DNA from: Neokomagataea tanensis
GTDB taxonomy: Bacteria > Pseudomonadota > Alphaproteobacteria > Acetobacterales > Acetobacteraceae
Direction: 5' to 3'
Length of the DNA: 64,000 bases
NCBI RefSeq assembly: GCF_006542335.1
Contig: NZ_CP032485.1
Span: 157,501 to 221,500 of the forward strand
Positions 17,384 through 26,048 of this stretch are shown piece after piece. Below the pieces are notes generated by a model. The model was given only the letters and a program-made list of their open reading frames with translations. It was not told the origin of the DNA and did not search any database. The position numbers and the translations under genes were made by a program. Positions within the stretch are counted from its first letter, which is position 1. Each line of letters starts with the position of its first letter.

Positions 17384-18154
17384 ATGAGCCATCGCCCCCA
17401 TATCTTTATCGCGACGCCCTGCTTTGGCGGAACCGTCACTCAAACCTACATGCAGTCCCTTTTTGAATGCATGGCTCAAGCCGCCCACCACAACATAAGT
17501 TTTACACTCTCTACTCTTGGTAATGACGCCTTGATTACCAGAGCGCGCAGCACGCTACTTCAGCATTTTTTAAGCTGCGAAGACGCCACACACCTTCTGT
17601 TCGTCGATAGCGATATCGGCTTTACCTTGAAGGATATTGAAACGCTGTTGGCAGCTGACAAAGACATGATCGGTGGCGCTTACCCGTTGAAATCCCACTA
17701 TTGGGACGACAATACCGATCGCTTCATACAAGCTGGGGAACACCCCCACACAGCTAGCCTACGTTACGTCGGAGATTGCGCCGCTCTCTACGATACATCG
17801 CAGCCAACACATCTTGTCCAAGTTTCCTATGTCGGCACGGGCTTCATGCTCATCAAGCGAGCCGCATTATTGCAAATGACCCAAGCATATCCCGAAACCG
17901 AGTATACTCGAATCGATGCACAGCAGAGCGGCCACTTTGAGGCCGCGAAAAGTCATACCTTTGCGCTTTTTGACTGCTTGATTTGCCCGGCCACCAAAAC
18001 ATATCTCTCCGAAGACTTCGCATTCTGTAAGCGCTGGAAAGATATTGGTGGCAGTATTTGGCTCCATCGTAGCCTCTCTCTGAGCCATGTGGGACCGGCC
18101 ACATTTCAAGGAGCGCCTGCAGCACGCACCATGGCTTTAAAGGGCACGCCATGA
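17384..18154 (+). CDS. glycosyltransferase-like protein
   Basis: 256 residues. The first 110 residues look like a GT-A nucleotide-sugar fold: 'HIFIATPCFGGTVTQTYMQS', 'LGNDALITRARSTLLQHFL' and 'THLLFVDSDIGF' with a DSD (DxD) metal motif, then 'DKDMIGGAYPLK'. Genes of this type occur in both Acetobacteraceae and phage genomes. It has no signal peptide or membrane helix. It is followed by a strong terminator and then by the phage-like lysis pair on the other strand. Acceptor unknown. Confidence 0.68.
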   Translation: MSHRPHIFIATPCFGGTVTQTYMQSLFECMAQAAHHNISFTLSTLGNDALITRARSTLLQHFLSCEDATHLLFVDSDIGFTLKDIETLLAADKDMIGGAYPLKSHYWDDNTDRFIQAGEHPHTASLRYVGDCAALYDTSQPTHLVQVSYVGTGFMLIKRAALLQMTQAYPETEYTRIDAQQSGHFEAAKSHTFALFDCLICPATKTYLSEDFAFCKRWKDIGGSIWLHRSLSLSHVGPATFQGAPAARTMALKGTP

Positions 18155-18188
18155 TCTCGTCACAATATTAGTTTTAAAGGCTCATTAG

Positions 18189-18235
18189 GCGATGTCGGGA
18201 GCGTGATGCAAAACCAATCCCCGACATCGCTTTTT
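18189..18235 (+). terminator. intrinsic terminator after glycosyltransferase-like gene
   Basis: A perfect 11-base inverted repeat, GCGATGTCGGG (18189-18199) and CCCGACATCGC (18220-18230), is followed by TTTTT. The loop is 20 bases, longer than usual. It lies between convergent genes and ends the rightward transcript. Confidence 0.85.
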
Positions 18236-18243
18236 ACATTGCG

Positions 18244-18732
18244 TCAGGCATTAATCGCCGCTTGAAACAAAGCTATATTTGCTTTGTAGTCCGCCGCCCC
18301 CAGGCAGGTGTTGTACCACACCTTATGGTAGCGGCTTAACGCACTTGCATCGCTCACAGCAGGTAGTGCCTCTTTCGCCCGGTAATACCGTATGCGCGCT
18401 ATTGCACAGGCGTACCGCAGGTTGCTCACCATTTGCTGACAACGCGGCTGGTCTGGAGCCAGCATTCCCTCTAAAATTACCGCGTAATGGCGTGCCCCGG
18501 AATAACGTAAGTAATTATTCCAACAATCATCATGGGTCGCAGGCTCCATTTGCCACAACCCCAAAGCGGGCCCACCACCAATCTGCTTCAAATACGCTGC
18601 ACGGCTCTCCGCCAAAGCTGTACCTGTTAATAAATTTACCGCGACCTCACCACCCAATCCAAGATCCTTCAAACTCGGTTCGATCACACATCGCTTCAAT
18701 TGCGTTAGGTCAATTCCTGCCGCCATGCTCAC
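18244..18732 (-). CDS. phage-type lysozyme/transglycosylase-like protein
   Basis: 162 residues. 'VAVNLLTGTALAESRAAYLK' followed by 'QIGGGPALGLWQMEP' is the lysozyme-like core found in phage peptidoglycan hydrolases: a Glu soon after the first helix (TALAES) is the likely catalytic acid, and GLWQMEP is the substrate-cleft strand. Five Cys are present. No signal peptide is visible, so export would need a holin-like partner. The GTG start (18732) overlaps the stop of the upstream XhlA-like gene (GTGA), and AGGA stands five bases before it. This two-gene order (membrane coiled-coil protein, then muramidase) is that of a phage lysis cassette. No other phage gene is seen nearby. Confidence 0.74.
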   Translation of the reverse strand: MSMAAGIDLTQLKRCVIEPSLKDLGLGGEVAVNLLTGTALAESRAAYLKQIGGGPALGLWQMEPATHDDCWNNYLRYSGARHYAVILEGMLAPDQPRCQQMVSNLRYACAIARIRYYRAKEALPAVSDASALSRYHKVWYNTCLGAADYKANIALFQAAINA

Positions 18733-19073
18733 CGTGTTCCTAAAGAAAAAGCAAAATGCACCACACCCGTACCTAAAATAGACGTTAATAGTGTTACCAA
18801 ACCTGTCAAAACTGCCCGCCCGCCAATCAAACGATCTAATTTACCATTCACAACTCTGTTACTTTCCTCCATTTTAGTCTCTAGATTCTTCATCTGATCA
18901 CGTAATGAGGAAATTTCTTGCCGTGTCTCTACACGTAATTGTTCGTGTCGGTCTGATAAGCTACTTGCCACCGTCTCTAGGCGCAAAACGCGATCTTCCA
19001 ACATTCTCAACGTGTAAGCGCGCCGCTCTCCGCCATCTTCCTGTTCCAAAACCCCCGCAACGCTCTCTGCCAT
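18729..19073 (-). CDS. XhlA-like coiled-coil membrane protein (lysis cassette)
   Basis: 114 residues from the ATG at 19073, which has GGAGAGG just upstream. A longer frame reaching 19124 would run through an intrinsic terminator and is not credible. Residues about 20-80 form a continuous coiled coil ('RMLEDRVLRLETVASSL', 'ISSLRDQMKNLETKMEES'); residues about 85-110 form a single C-terminal membrane helix (VLTGLVTLLTSILGTGVVHFAF). That coil-then-helix layout is that of haemolysin XhlA-type phage proteins, which work with holin and endolysin. It overlaps the lysozyme-like gene by four bases. Confidence 0.66.
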   Translation of the reverse strand: MAESVAGVLEQEDGGERRAYTLRMLEDRVLRLETVASSLSDRHEQLRVETRQEISSLRDQMKNLETKMEESNRVVNGKLDRLIGGRAVLTGLVTLLTSILGTGVVHFAFSLGTR

Positions 19074-19089
19074 TACCTCTCCAGTCCCA

Positions 19090-19122
19090 AAAAAAAAGCG
19101 CCCTTGAGGGGCGCTTTGTGGC
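19090..19122 (-). terminator. intrinsic terminator in the leader of the lysis pair
   Basis: On the minus strand GCGCCC-CTCAA-GGGCGC is followed by nine T, a textbook Rho-independent terminator with a long U-tract. It lies just upstream of the Shine-Dalgarno of the XhlA-like gene, so any transcript started in the tusA intergenic region would stop before the gene unless it is antiterminated. No minus-strand gene lies upstream for it to terminate within the visible gap. Confidence 0.8.
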
Positions 19123-19211
19123 ATTGAGCCATAACACTAGACAAAACTGTACTGAACTACAATCAAAATCGGTTCTTGGCCTCCGAGCCAATACGACGCA
19201 TAAAGGCAAAC

Positions 19212-19466
19212 ATGAGTACTCCTTCGAGTGAGCCCCTATTGGATGTATGCGGCCTGAACTGCCCCATGCCTGTCCTAAAAGCGAACCGTACCCTCAAAAC
19301 TCTCGCACCCGGCACGCGGCTGCGCGTGCTAGCAACGGATCCGGCCTCAGTGGCCGATTTTCAAGCATTTTGTCGTGAAACAGGACATGCCCTCGTTGCG
19401 TTCTCAGAAAGCAGCGGGACGTTCTCTTTCGTTATTCGCAAACGAGAAAATTCCACTTTGGGCTGA
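19212..19466 (+). CDS. tusA: sulfurtransferase TusA family protein
   Basis: 84 residues from the ATG at 19212; the frame is open 12 codons further but has no better start. TusA passes persulfide sulfur to tRNA thiolation and other acceptors. The signature 'LDVCGLNCPMPVLKANRTLK' contains Cys17 in the CPxP motif, the sulfur carrier; Cys13 is extra. 'GTRLRVLATDPASVADFQAF' and 'GHALVAFSESSGTFSFVIRK' complete the small alpha/beta fold. It is divergent from the lysis pair and lies 118 bases before xseB. Confidence 0.92.
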   Translation: MSTPSSEPLLDVCGLNCPMPVLKANRTLKTLAPGTRLRVLATDPASVADFQAFCRETGHALVAFSESSGTFSFVIRKRENSTLG

Positions 19467-19583
19467 CCTTCTTGCAACAAAGGCCCATCAAAATCGCTGT
19501 GGGGCTGGCAAAAACCGTTCACAAACGGTAATCCCTCGCTACCTCAATTCACTTCAGCCCTCGAGCCCGTCTTGGGAGTAACC

Positions 19584-19835
19584 ATGTCCGATCCCGTCAC
19601 CGCCTTATCGTTTGAAGATGCCCTCTCTGAACTAGAGCGCATTGTTCGCGGCCTTGAAGGCGGCCAAATGAAGCTGGAAGACGCTATCGCTGCATACGAA
19701 CGCGGCTCTGAACTACGCCGTCATTGTGATTCCAAGCTGGGAGAGGCAGAAATGCGCGTACGCGCAATCGTGCAAAAAAATGACGGTTCGACTAGCACCG
19801 AAACGCTTGTCGACAACCATGAGATTGGCCAATGA
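19584..19835 (+). CDS. xseB: exodeoxyribonuclease VII small subunit
   Basis: 83 residues from the ATG at 19584 with GGGAG ahead. XseB joins XseA to degrade single-stranded DNA. 'SFEDALSELERIVRGLEGGQ', 'KLEDAIAAYERGSELRRHC' and 'KLGEAEMRVRAI' are the three conserved helices. Its stop overlaps the ispA start (ATGA), the usual arrangement of xseB with ispA and dxs. No xseA is in the window. Confidence 0.96.
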   Translation: MSDPVTALSFEDALSELERIVRGLEGGQMKLEDAIAAYERGSELRRHCDSKLGEAEMRVRAIVQKNDGSTSTETLVDNHEIGQ

Positions 19836-20737
19836 GCACTTCGAACACGACATCTTCTCTTAAAACGGCTCTTGCCCAAGCCTGCACAGAAATTGAAGCT
19901 ACCATTGACGCACTGCTACCCATGGTCCCGGGGGATGAATCCGTCCTGCTCGAGGCTATGCGCTACGCAGCACTCGGTGGCGGCAAGCGGCTGCGTGGCT
20001 TTTTGGCCGTAGAAGTTGCCTCGCTGTTTGGTGCAGACCATAACGCCGCACTGCGCGTCGCCGCATCCGTTGAGTTCCTGCACGCCTACTCTCTCGTTCA
20101 CGACGATTTGCCTTCAATGGACGATGACGATCTAAGACGCGGTCGCCCATCAACGCACCGTCAGTTTGATGAAGCCATCGCCATCCTCGCGGGCGACGCG
20201 CTGCAGACACGCGCTTTCGAAGTGCTCGTTGAAGCAGAAACCAGTGCTGACGCTACAATCCGCGCAGAACTCGCGCTTGCACTGGCTCGTGCTTCCGGTG
20301 CCGCAGGCATGGTCGGCGGACAAGTTGTCGACATCCGAGGCGAAGGACGCTCTCTGCCATTGGACCAAGTGCGGCGCCTCCACGCCCTCAAAACAGGCGC
20401 ACTTATTCGCTACGCTGCAGAGGCGGGAGCGATTTTAGCAGGCGTCAATGACTCACGCCGCGACGCTATCGTAACCTATGGCCTACGCTTAGGTACTGCC
20501 TTCCAAGTCGCTGACGACGTGCTAGACGCAACCGCTAGCGCTGAAGAACTTGGAAAGACCGCAGGCAAAGACGAAGCAAGCGGCAAATCTACCTACGTTT
20601 CTCTGCTCGGCATTGATGGCGCACGCGCGGAAGCACGCCGCCTCAGCGACGAAGCACGAGAAGCACTTTCATCTTTTGGCCCACAAGCAGAGGCTCTCCG
20701 GGCCTTGGCGGATTATGTCGTCGAGCGCAGGAGCTGA
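19832..20737 (+). CDS. ispA: polyprenyl/farnesyl diphosphate synthase
   Basis: 301 residues. The enzyme condenses IPP with DMAPP and GPP to farnesyl diphosphate for ubiquinone, bactoprenol and hopanoid synthesis. First Asp-rich motif: '[20 protein letters not shown]'; second: 'QVADDVLD'. '[15 protein letters not shown]' binds IPP. It overlaps xseB by four bases and is followed by dxs after four bases, so one operon supplies both the precursor and the prenyl chain. Confidence 0.95.
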   Translation: MSTSNTTSSLKTALAQACTEIEATIDALLPMVPGDESVLLEAMRYAALGGGKRLRGFLAVEVASLFGADHNAALRVAASVEFLHAYSLVHDDLPSMDDDDLRRGRPSTHRQFDEAIAILAGDALQTRAFEVLVEAETSADATIRAELALALARASGAAGMVGGQVVDIRGEGRSLPLDQVRRLHALKTGALIRYAAEAGAILAGVNDSRRDAIVTYGLRLGTAFQVADDVLDATASAEELGKTAGKDEASGKSTYVSLLGIDGARAEARRLSDEAREALSSFGPQAEALRALADYVVERRS

Positions 20738-20741
20738 GTTA

Positions 20742-22727
20742 ATGACCGATACCAAAAATACACCCCCGACCTTTGGCCGTTATCCGATCCTCGATCGCGT
20801 CACTCTACCGGCCGATATGCGCAACCTCTCGGTTGACCAGCTCCGCCAACTGGCTGACGAATTGCGGGCCGAAACCGTAGATGCCGTCTCCACCACAGGT
20901 GGCCATCTTGGTGCATCCCTCGGCGTTGTTGAGCTGACGGTCGCGCTGCACTCCGTGTTCAACACGCCTGATGACCGCATCATCTGGGACGTAGGCCATC
21001 AGGCATATCCCCACAAAATCCTGACAGGCCGCCGGGATCGTATCCGCACTTTGCGCCAGCCAGAAGGCCTTTCTGGCTTCACACGCCGCGCAGAAAGCGA
21101 GTACGACCCCTTCGGCGCCGCTCACTCATCAACGTCCATCTCTGCTGGCTTGGGCATGGCCGTCGCGCATCACCTCCGCGCGGAAGACGATCCCAGCTAC
21201 AGCGAACGTAACGTCATTGCTGTCATCGGTGATGGTTCCATCTCCGCTGGCATGGCTTACGAAGCGATGAACAACGCAGCCGTCGCTGGCCCGGGCGCTA
21301 ATCGTCTCATCGTCGTGCTGAACGACAATGAAATGTCGATCGCTCCTCCCGTCGGCTCAATGTCGAACTACCTTTCACGGCTCCTGAGCTCACGTCAGTT
21401 CTTCAACCTGCGCGATTTGGCTGGTAAGTTTGCAAAGCGCCTACCCAGCAAAATCGAACGCACCGCGAAACGCGCTGAAGAATATGCACGCGGCATCATA
21501 ACTGGCGGCACCCTATTTGAAGAGTTGGGCTTCTATTATATCGGTCCGGTTAACGGGCACGATATGAACCAGCTTGTGCCTATTTTGCGCAATCTGCGCG
21601 ATGCGGACGATCAAGGTCCAATTCTGCTGCATATCCAGACCGAGAAAGGTCACGGCTACAAACCTGCCGAAGCTGCTGGCGACAAATACCACGCCGTCAA
21701 TAAATTCAATGTTGCAACCGGCGAGCAGAAAAAAGCTCCTGCAGGCCCACCAAGCTACACGTCTATCTTCAGCCGTGAACTCATGCGCCGTGCGGCCACA
21801 GACGAGCGCCTGATCACTGTGACGGCAGCTATGCCTTCTGGCACTGGCCTCAGCGATTTTGCACACAAATATCCAACACGTTTCTTCGATGTCGGCATCG
21901 CCGAGCAGCACGCCGTCACCTTTGCAGCGGGCATCGCAAGCGAGGGCCTACGCCCAGTGTGCGCAATCTATTCTACCTTCCTGCAACGCGCTTATGATCA
22001 GGTTGTACACGACGTCGCTCTGCAAAACCTCCCCGTCCGCTTCGCCATTGATCGCGCGGGCCTCGTAGGCGCTGACGGCGCAACGCACGCTGGTTCATTC
22101 GATCTTAACTACCTGTGCTGCCTCCCCAACATGGTCGTTATGGCACCGGCCGATGAAATCGAATTGCTGCACGCCACAGCCACAGCCTGTGAATACGATG
22201 ACGGCCCAATTGCCTTCCGCTATCCACGCGGCAGCGGTGAAGGCCTAACACTTCCTGAACAAGGCGAGGTTCTCCCCATCGGTAAGGGCCGCATTGTCAA
22301 AGAAAGCAACGTCACCCCTAACCAAAAGTCTGGCGTAGCTATCCTTTCTCTTGGCCCGCGCCTGAACGAATCTCTGCGCGCTGCTGAAGAACTGGCAGCC
22401 CAAGGCCTGTCCGTAACCGTGGCTGATGCACGTTTTGCCAAACCAATCGATACAGACTTGGTTGAGACTTTAGCGAAGCGTCACGATGTCTTCATCACGC
22501 TTGAAGAAGGCGCAATTGGCGGCTTCAGCAGCTTGGTTGTGCAACACTTGGCAGAAACCGCCCTGCTCGACGGCGTTAAGTTCCGTCCGATGGCTTTCCC
22601 TGACAAGTACATCGACCACAACACACCTGCGGCACAATACGAAGAAGCGGGCCTGACAGCTCCTCACATCGTAAAGAGCGCGCTTTCTGCTCTCGGCAAC
22701 GCCCCGACGTCAGAAAAACAAGCGTAA
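20742..22727 (+). CDS. dxs: 1-deoxy-D-xylulose-5-phosphate synthase
   Basis: 661 residues from the ATG at 20742, which follows AGGAG; the frame is open further upstream inside ispA but that part is not family sequence. Dxs joins pyruvate and glyceraldehyde-3-phosphate, the first step of the MEP isoprenoid pathway. '[15 protein letters not shown]' holds the conserved His, '[18 protein letters not shown]' is the TPP motif GDG...N, and '[17 protein letters not shown]' carries the catalytic Glu. Length and motifs are normal. tlyA follows after two bases. Confidence 0.98.
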   Translation: MTDTKNTPPTFGRYPILDRVTLPADMRNLSVDQLRQLADELRAETVDAVSTTGGHLGASLGVVELTVALHSVFNTPDDRIIWDVGHQAYPHKILTGRRDRIRTLRQPEGLSGFTRRAESEYDPFGAAHSSTSISAGLGMAVAHHLRAEDDPSYSERNVIAVIGDGSISAGMAYEAMNNAAVAGPGANRLIVVLNDNEMSIAPPVGSMSNYLSRLLSSRQFFNLRDLAGKFAKRLPSKIERTAKRAEEYARGIITGGTLFEELGFYYIGPVNGHDMNQLVPILRNLRDADDQGPILLHIQTEKGHGYKPAEAAGDKYHAVNKFNVATGEQKKAPAGPPSYTSIFSRELMRRAATDERLITVTAAMPSGTGLSDFAHKYPTRFFDVGIAEQHAVTFAAGIASEGLRPVCAIYSTFLQRAYDQVVHDVALQNLPVRFAIDRAGLVGADGATHAGSFDLNYLCCLPNMVVMAPADEIELLHATATACEYDDGPIAFRYPRGSGEGLTLPEQGEVLPIGKGRIVKESNVTPNQKSGVAILSLGPRLNESLRAAEELAAQGLSVTVADARFAKPIDTDLVETLAKRHDVFITLEEGAIGGFSSLVVQHLAETALLDGVKFRPMAFPDKYIDHNTPAAQYEEAGLTAPHIVKSALSALGNAPTSEKQA

Positions 22728-22729
22728 TC

Positions 22730-23476
22730 ATGGCCAAGCGTCGCGTCGATCAACTCCTTGTAGATCGCGGTCTGGTAGAAAGCCGGACCCGTGCGCAAGC
22801 CCTGATCATGGCCGGTTTGGCCTACTCAGGTGATCGGCGGATTGCCAAAGCTGGAGACCAACTTCCTGAAGATGCGCCCCTGTCCCTCAAAGGACAGGAC
22901 CATCCTTGGGTATCTCGCGGCGGCTTGAAGCTTATCCATGGCATCGAACATTTTGGCTTTTCGCCTGATGGCTTAATTGCCGTGGACGTTGGCGCTTCAA
23001 CTGGCGGCTTTACAGATGTTTTGCTGACCAACGGGGCAAGCAAAGTCTATGCTGTAGATGTCGGGCACGGACAACTCGCCTGGAAAATCCGCTCAGACGA
23101 ACGCGTTATCGTCATGGAAAAAACCAATGCGCGGGCGCTAACTGCGGAACAAATCCCTGACAAAATCGGCGCCGTAGTCTGCGATGCAAGTTTTATCAGC
23201 TTGAAGACAGTTTTACCCGCAGCTCTGGCCCTAACCACAGATAATGCATGGGCTATAGCTCTCATCAAACCACAGTTTGAAGCAGGCCGCGCAGAAGTTG
23301 GCGCAAAAGGCGTCGTGCGGGACCCTGCAGTGCATGAACGCGTCTGTGCAGAAATACAAGAATGGTTCGCCTCACTGCCCGGCTGGGATGTCATAGGCAT
23401 CGAGCGGAGCCCTATCACCGGGCCAGAAGGCAACGTCGAATTTCTAATCGGAGCCAAGCGCACCAACGCTGCCTAA
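22730..23476 (+). CDS. tlyA: TlyA family rRNA (cytidine-2'-O)-methyltransferase
   Basis: 248 residues. Residues 1-60 are an S4 RNA-binding domain ('RRVDQLLVDRGLVESRTRAQ', 'ALIMAGLAYSG'); residues about 80-240 are an RrmJ-type SAM domain with motif I 'AVDVGASTGGFTDVLL' and 'VVCDASFISLKTVLPAAL', 'LIKPQFEAGR'. It methylates rRNA. Two bases separate it from dxs, and this dxs-tlyA pairing is common in Alphaproteobacteria. A hairpin follows the stop. Confidence 0.95.
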   Translation: MAKRRVDQLLVDRGLVESRTRAQALIMAGLAYSGDRRIAKAGDQLPEDAPLSLKGQDHPWVSRGGLKLIHGIEHFGFSPDGLIAVDVGASTGGFTDVLLTNGASKVYAVDVGHGQLAWKIRSDERVIVMEKTNARALTAEQIPDKIGAVVCDASFISLKTVLPAALALTTDNAWAIALIKPQFEAGRAEVGAKGVVRDPAVHERVCAEIQEWFASLPGWDVIGIERSPITGPEGNVEFLIGAKRTNAA

Positions 23477-23493
23477 TGTGCAGTCCGTATTTT

Positions 23494-23530
23494 ATGTCCT
23501 CGTCTAAAGGCTTGAAATAAACGAGGACAT
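23494..23530 (+). terminator. hairpin after tlyA, possible terminator
   Basis: ATGTCCTCGT (23494-23503) and ACGAGGACAT (23521-23530) form a perfect 10-base inverted repeat around a 17-base loop. There is no U-tract after it, so it may be a transcript-stabilising hairpin or a Rho-linked end rather than a true intrinsic terminator. Confidence 0.45.
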
Positions 23531-23578
23531 GATACCGAGCTTAGCATTTCTTGCTGCTGTAACACTTTTCTAATTGCG

Positions 23579-23597
23579 AATAATTATCATTATATAT
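23579..23597 (+). promoter_or_regulatory. Fur-box-like site upstream of the siderophore receptor
   Basis: GATAATTATCATTATATAT matches the Fur consensus GATAATGATAATCATTATC at most of the first thirteen or so positions and contains the palindrome GATAATTATC. It lies about 36 bases before the receptor start, inside the probable promoter. This would give iron-repressed expression of the four-gene operon. Confidence 0.6.
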
Positions 23598-23632
23598 ATT
23601 CAAGCCAAACTCTTTTGGTTTGGATTTCTGCA

Positions 23633-25774
23633 ATGGCATTTCAGTTTACTTTTAAGCAACTTGCTTTTACCAGCGTCGCGCTCGTCAGCTTGTGCAATAT
23701 CGGTTATGCAACCGCCAAAGACGACGACCAGCAAAATATCACTAAAGATACAAAACCCGTTGAACGCCTCGTTGTCCGCGGCCGGAAGCCTTCGACCGTT
23801 GCAGCATCTGCAACCAAATCCGACACACCAATAATTGACACGGCACAGTCCGTCAGCGTCGTCACGCGTAACGAAATGGACATCCGAGGCGTGCTGAACC
23901 TCAACCAAGCCATACGTTATATCGCAGGCGTCACTCCTGATCAGCGCGGCGGCTCTATCACGCGATATGATTTTTTTGCGCTACGCGGCTTCACCGTACC
24001 AACGTTTTTAGACGGCCTAAAACTTCAGGCGAGCCCTACGGGCTTCGCAAGCCCCCAAACCGACACGTCACGCCTTGAGCGCGTTGAAGTCCTTAAAGGG
24101 CCCTCTTCTGCCCTTTACGGCCAATCAAGCCCCGGAGGCCTCGTAGCGCTCTCGAGCAAACTTCCAACGGACCAACGAAATTACGGAAGCATTACCGCCA
24201 CAGGTGGCAGTTTTGACCTCTGGCGCGTCGATGCGGACCAAGGCGGTTATGCCAATACAGACGGCACAGTACGCTACCGCATCTACGGTACAGCCAACGG
24301 GCAACACAGCCAGCTATCCAAGACAGGCAGCGAGCGCTTTTCAATCAGCCCTTCCGTTATGATCGGCGGTGATGGCCCCACAACCCTAACATTGCTCGGA
24401 AATTATCAGTACGACCCTAAAAACTCGTCCTATGGCTCTCAGCCTTACGTGGGCACCTTAAAACGTGCATCTTACGGGTATTTGCCACGCGATTTTTACG
24501 ATGGTGATTTAGGGTACGAAGAATTTAAACGCTACCAAGGTGCGCTAACCTACATCTTCACACAGCGCATCAATAACGATTGGAGCTTCACATCGCGCGG
24601 GCGCTACGACAACGTTCGCACTTTGTATGAAAGCGTCTACGGCAATAATATTTACAGCGCACCAACTACACTTACACGCGGAGCCGGCTTCGCCCGCGAG
24701 CGGATGCAAAATCTGGCGTTCGACAACCAACTGCGCGGCCACGTTAAAACAGGCCCTGTAAACCACAATATCATGACCGGCTTTGACTATCAGCAGAGCA
24801 ATGCGACTGAGACTGCTGGCTTTGGGGATGCACCAGACCTAGACGTCCTAAATCCGAACTACCGTCAAGTTATCCCAACAATTACAGATGTCTACGACTA
24901 CCTGAGCAAGCCGCGCCAATACGGCGTTTACGGTCAGGACGAAATGACCATCGGTCGCCATCTCTTCCTGAACGGCTCCATTCGCCATGATTGGTATCAC
25001 AGCACCGCCTATGCTGCCGGCACCCGAACTGATCAAAACGCGCAACAAATCACATGGCGCGCATCCGCCTTGTATCACTTTGACTTTGGGCTCTCACCTT
25101 ACGTCTCTTACTCCACGTCATTTGAACCCCAAAGCGGCCTCGTGCAGTCGGGCGACACATACCGTCAGGCAGATCCGTCAAAGGGCAAGCAAATTGAAGG
25201 CGGCACAAAATATCAGATCCCCGGGACCCCCGTGCTGCTCACCGCAGCAGGCTTCCATATCGAGCAAACCAACGTCCTCGTGCCTGTCGGCAACCTCGGC
25301 TACAACACCCAAAGTGGCAAAGTACATTCTGACGGCTTCGAACTTGAAGCACACGCCGACATGTACAAAGGCCTTATGCTGGATGCCTCTTTCAGTTCCC
25401 AGCGCGTCCATGATGATAGTACAGACCGTCCGCTCATTCAGTCCAGCCGCGGCAACGTGTCCGCTTTTGCTTTCTACAGCGTACAAAAAGGCTTGCTTTA
25501 CGGTGCGGGCCTAGGGTTTGGTATCCGCCACATGATGGGCACTTACGGTGGCGTTTCAAGCGAATATGGGGATATTTACGTGCCGAGCTATACGGTGTTT
25601 GACGCCTCAGCACGCTACGATCTCGGCCGAGCAAACCCATCACTAAAAGGCTGGAACATCTCGGCCAGCGTACGTAACCTGTTTGACAAGCATTTCGTGG
25701 CGAGTTGCTACTCCGATTGGTGCTGGTACGGTGAGCGCCGCAATGCACAAGCGAGTGTTGGCTATAGCTGGTAA
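23633..25774 (+). CDS. TonB-dependent siderophore receptor
   Basis: 713 residues from the ATG at 23633. Residues 1-32 are a signal peptide ending GYATA. 'ERLVVRG' near residue 48 is a TonB-box-like segment. The plug domain follows ('IDTAQSVSVVTRNEMDIRGV', 'LERVEVLKGPSSALYGQSSP'), then a 22-strand barrel ending in the aromatic 'SVGYSW'. There is no N-terminal STN signalling domain. The Cys pair near the end ('HFVASCYSDWCWYGERRNAQ') is typical of hydroxamate (ferrichrome/ferrioxamine) receptors, which hints at the ligand. The next three genes overlap or nearly touch, so this is the first gene of an iron-uptake operon under a Fur-like box. Confidence 0.93.
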   Translation: MAFQFTFKQLAFTSVALVSLCNIGYATAKDDDQQNITKDTKPVERLVVRGRKPSTVAASATKSDTPIIDTAQSVSVVTRNEMDIRGVLNLNQAIRYIAGVTPDQRGGSITRYDFFALRGFTVPTFLDGLKLQASPTGFASPQTDTSRLERVEVLKGPSSALYGQSSPGGLVALSSKLPTDQRNYGSITATGGSFDLWRVDADQGGYANTDGTVRYRIYGTANGQHSQLSKTGSERFSISPSVMIGGDGPTTLTLLGNYQYDPKNSSYGSQPYVGTLKRASYGYLPRDFYDGDLGYEEFKRYQGALTYIFTQRINNDWSFTSRGRYDNVRTLYESVYGNNIYSAPTTLTRGAGFARERMQNLAFDNQLRGHVKTGPVNHNIMTGFDYQQSNATETAGFGDAPDLDVLNPNYRQVIPTITDVYDYLSKPRQYGVYGQDEMTIGRHLFLNGSIRHDWYHSTAYAAGTRTDQNAQQITWRASALYHFDFGLSPYVSYSTSFEPQSGLVQSGDTYRQADPSKGKQIEGGTKYQIPGTPVLLTAAGFHIEQTNVLVPVGNLGYNTQSGKVHSDGFELEAHADMYKGLMLDASFSSQRVHDDSTDRPLIQSSRGNVSAFAFYSVQKGLLYGAGLGFGIRHMMGTYGGVSSEYGDIYVPSYTVFDASARYDLGRANPSLKGWNISASVRNLFDKHFVASCYSDWCWYGERRNAQASVGYSW

Positions 25775-26048
25775 ACGCGCACATAATCGTCGCATAGCGC
25801 ATGCTGTTCTTGCTGCCATCATCGGTTATGGCGCAGCAACGGCGCTGGCTGCGCTATGCGGCGCCTTGCTGCCGATTGATGGTCCCGAGCGGGCGCTCAG
25901 CGGAATGTTCATCGGCTTTATCACATGGCCCTGCGTGACTATTGCCGCTTTCGGATTAACACGTGATCTCCCTCAACTTCTCAAATTTGCAGCACTCCCC
26001 ACCAGCTTGCTCCTCTTTGTCGCTTATCTGTTGGGTTGGCGTGCATAA
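25743..26048 (+). CDS. DUF3649 domain membrane protein (siderophore operon)
   Basis: 101 residues if the ATG at 25743 is used; an in-frame GTG at 25755 is equally possible. Either way the gene overlaps the 3' end of the receptor. It has three hydrophobic segments ('IAHAVLAAIIGYGAATALAA', 'ALSGMFIGFITWPCVTIAAF', 'LPTSLLLFVAYLLGW'). DUF3649 proteins are small inner-membrane proteins encoded between TonB-dependent receptors and PepSY proteins. Its stop shares a base with the next start (TAATG). Molecular function is unknown. Confidence 0.8.
   Translation: MHKRVLAIAGKRAHNRRIAHAVLAAIIGYGAATALAALCGALLPIDGPERALSGMFIGFITWPCVTIAAFGLTRDLPQLLKFAALPTSLLLFVAYLLGWRA

Noticed and set aside
17384..19124. 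prophage
   Set aside because: Only lysis-like genes and a glycosyltransferase are present; no integrase, capsid, tail or attachment site repeats were seen.
20550..20741. N-terminal extension of dxs inside ispA
   Set aside because: The extension is out of frame with ispA and not family sequence; the ATG at 20742 has AGGAG and gives the normal length.
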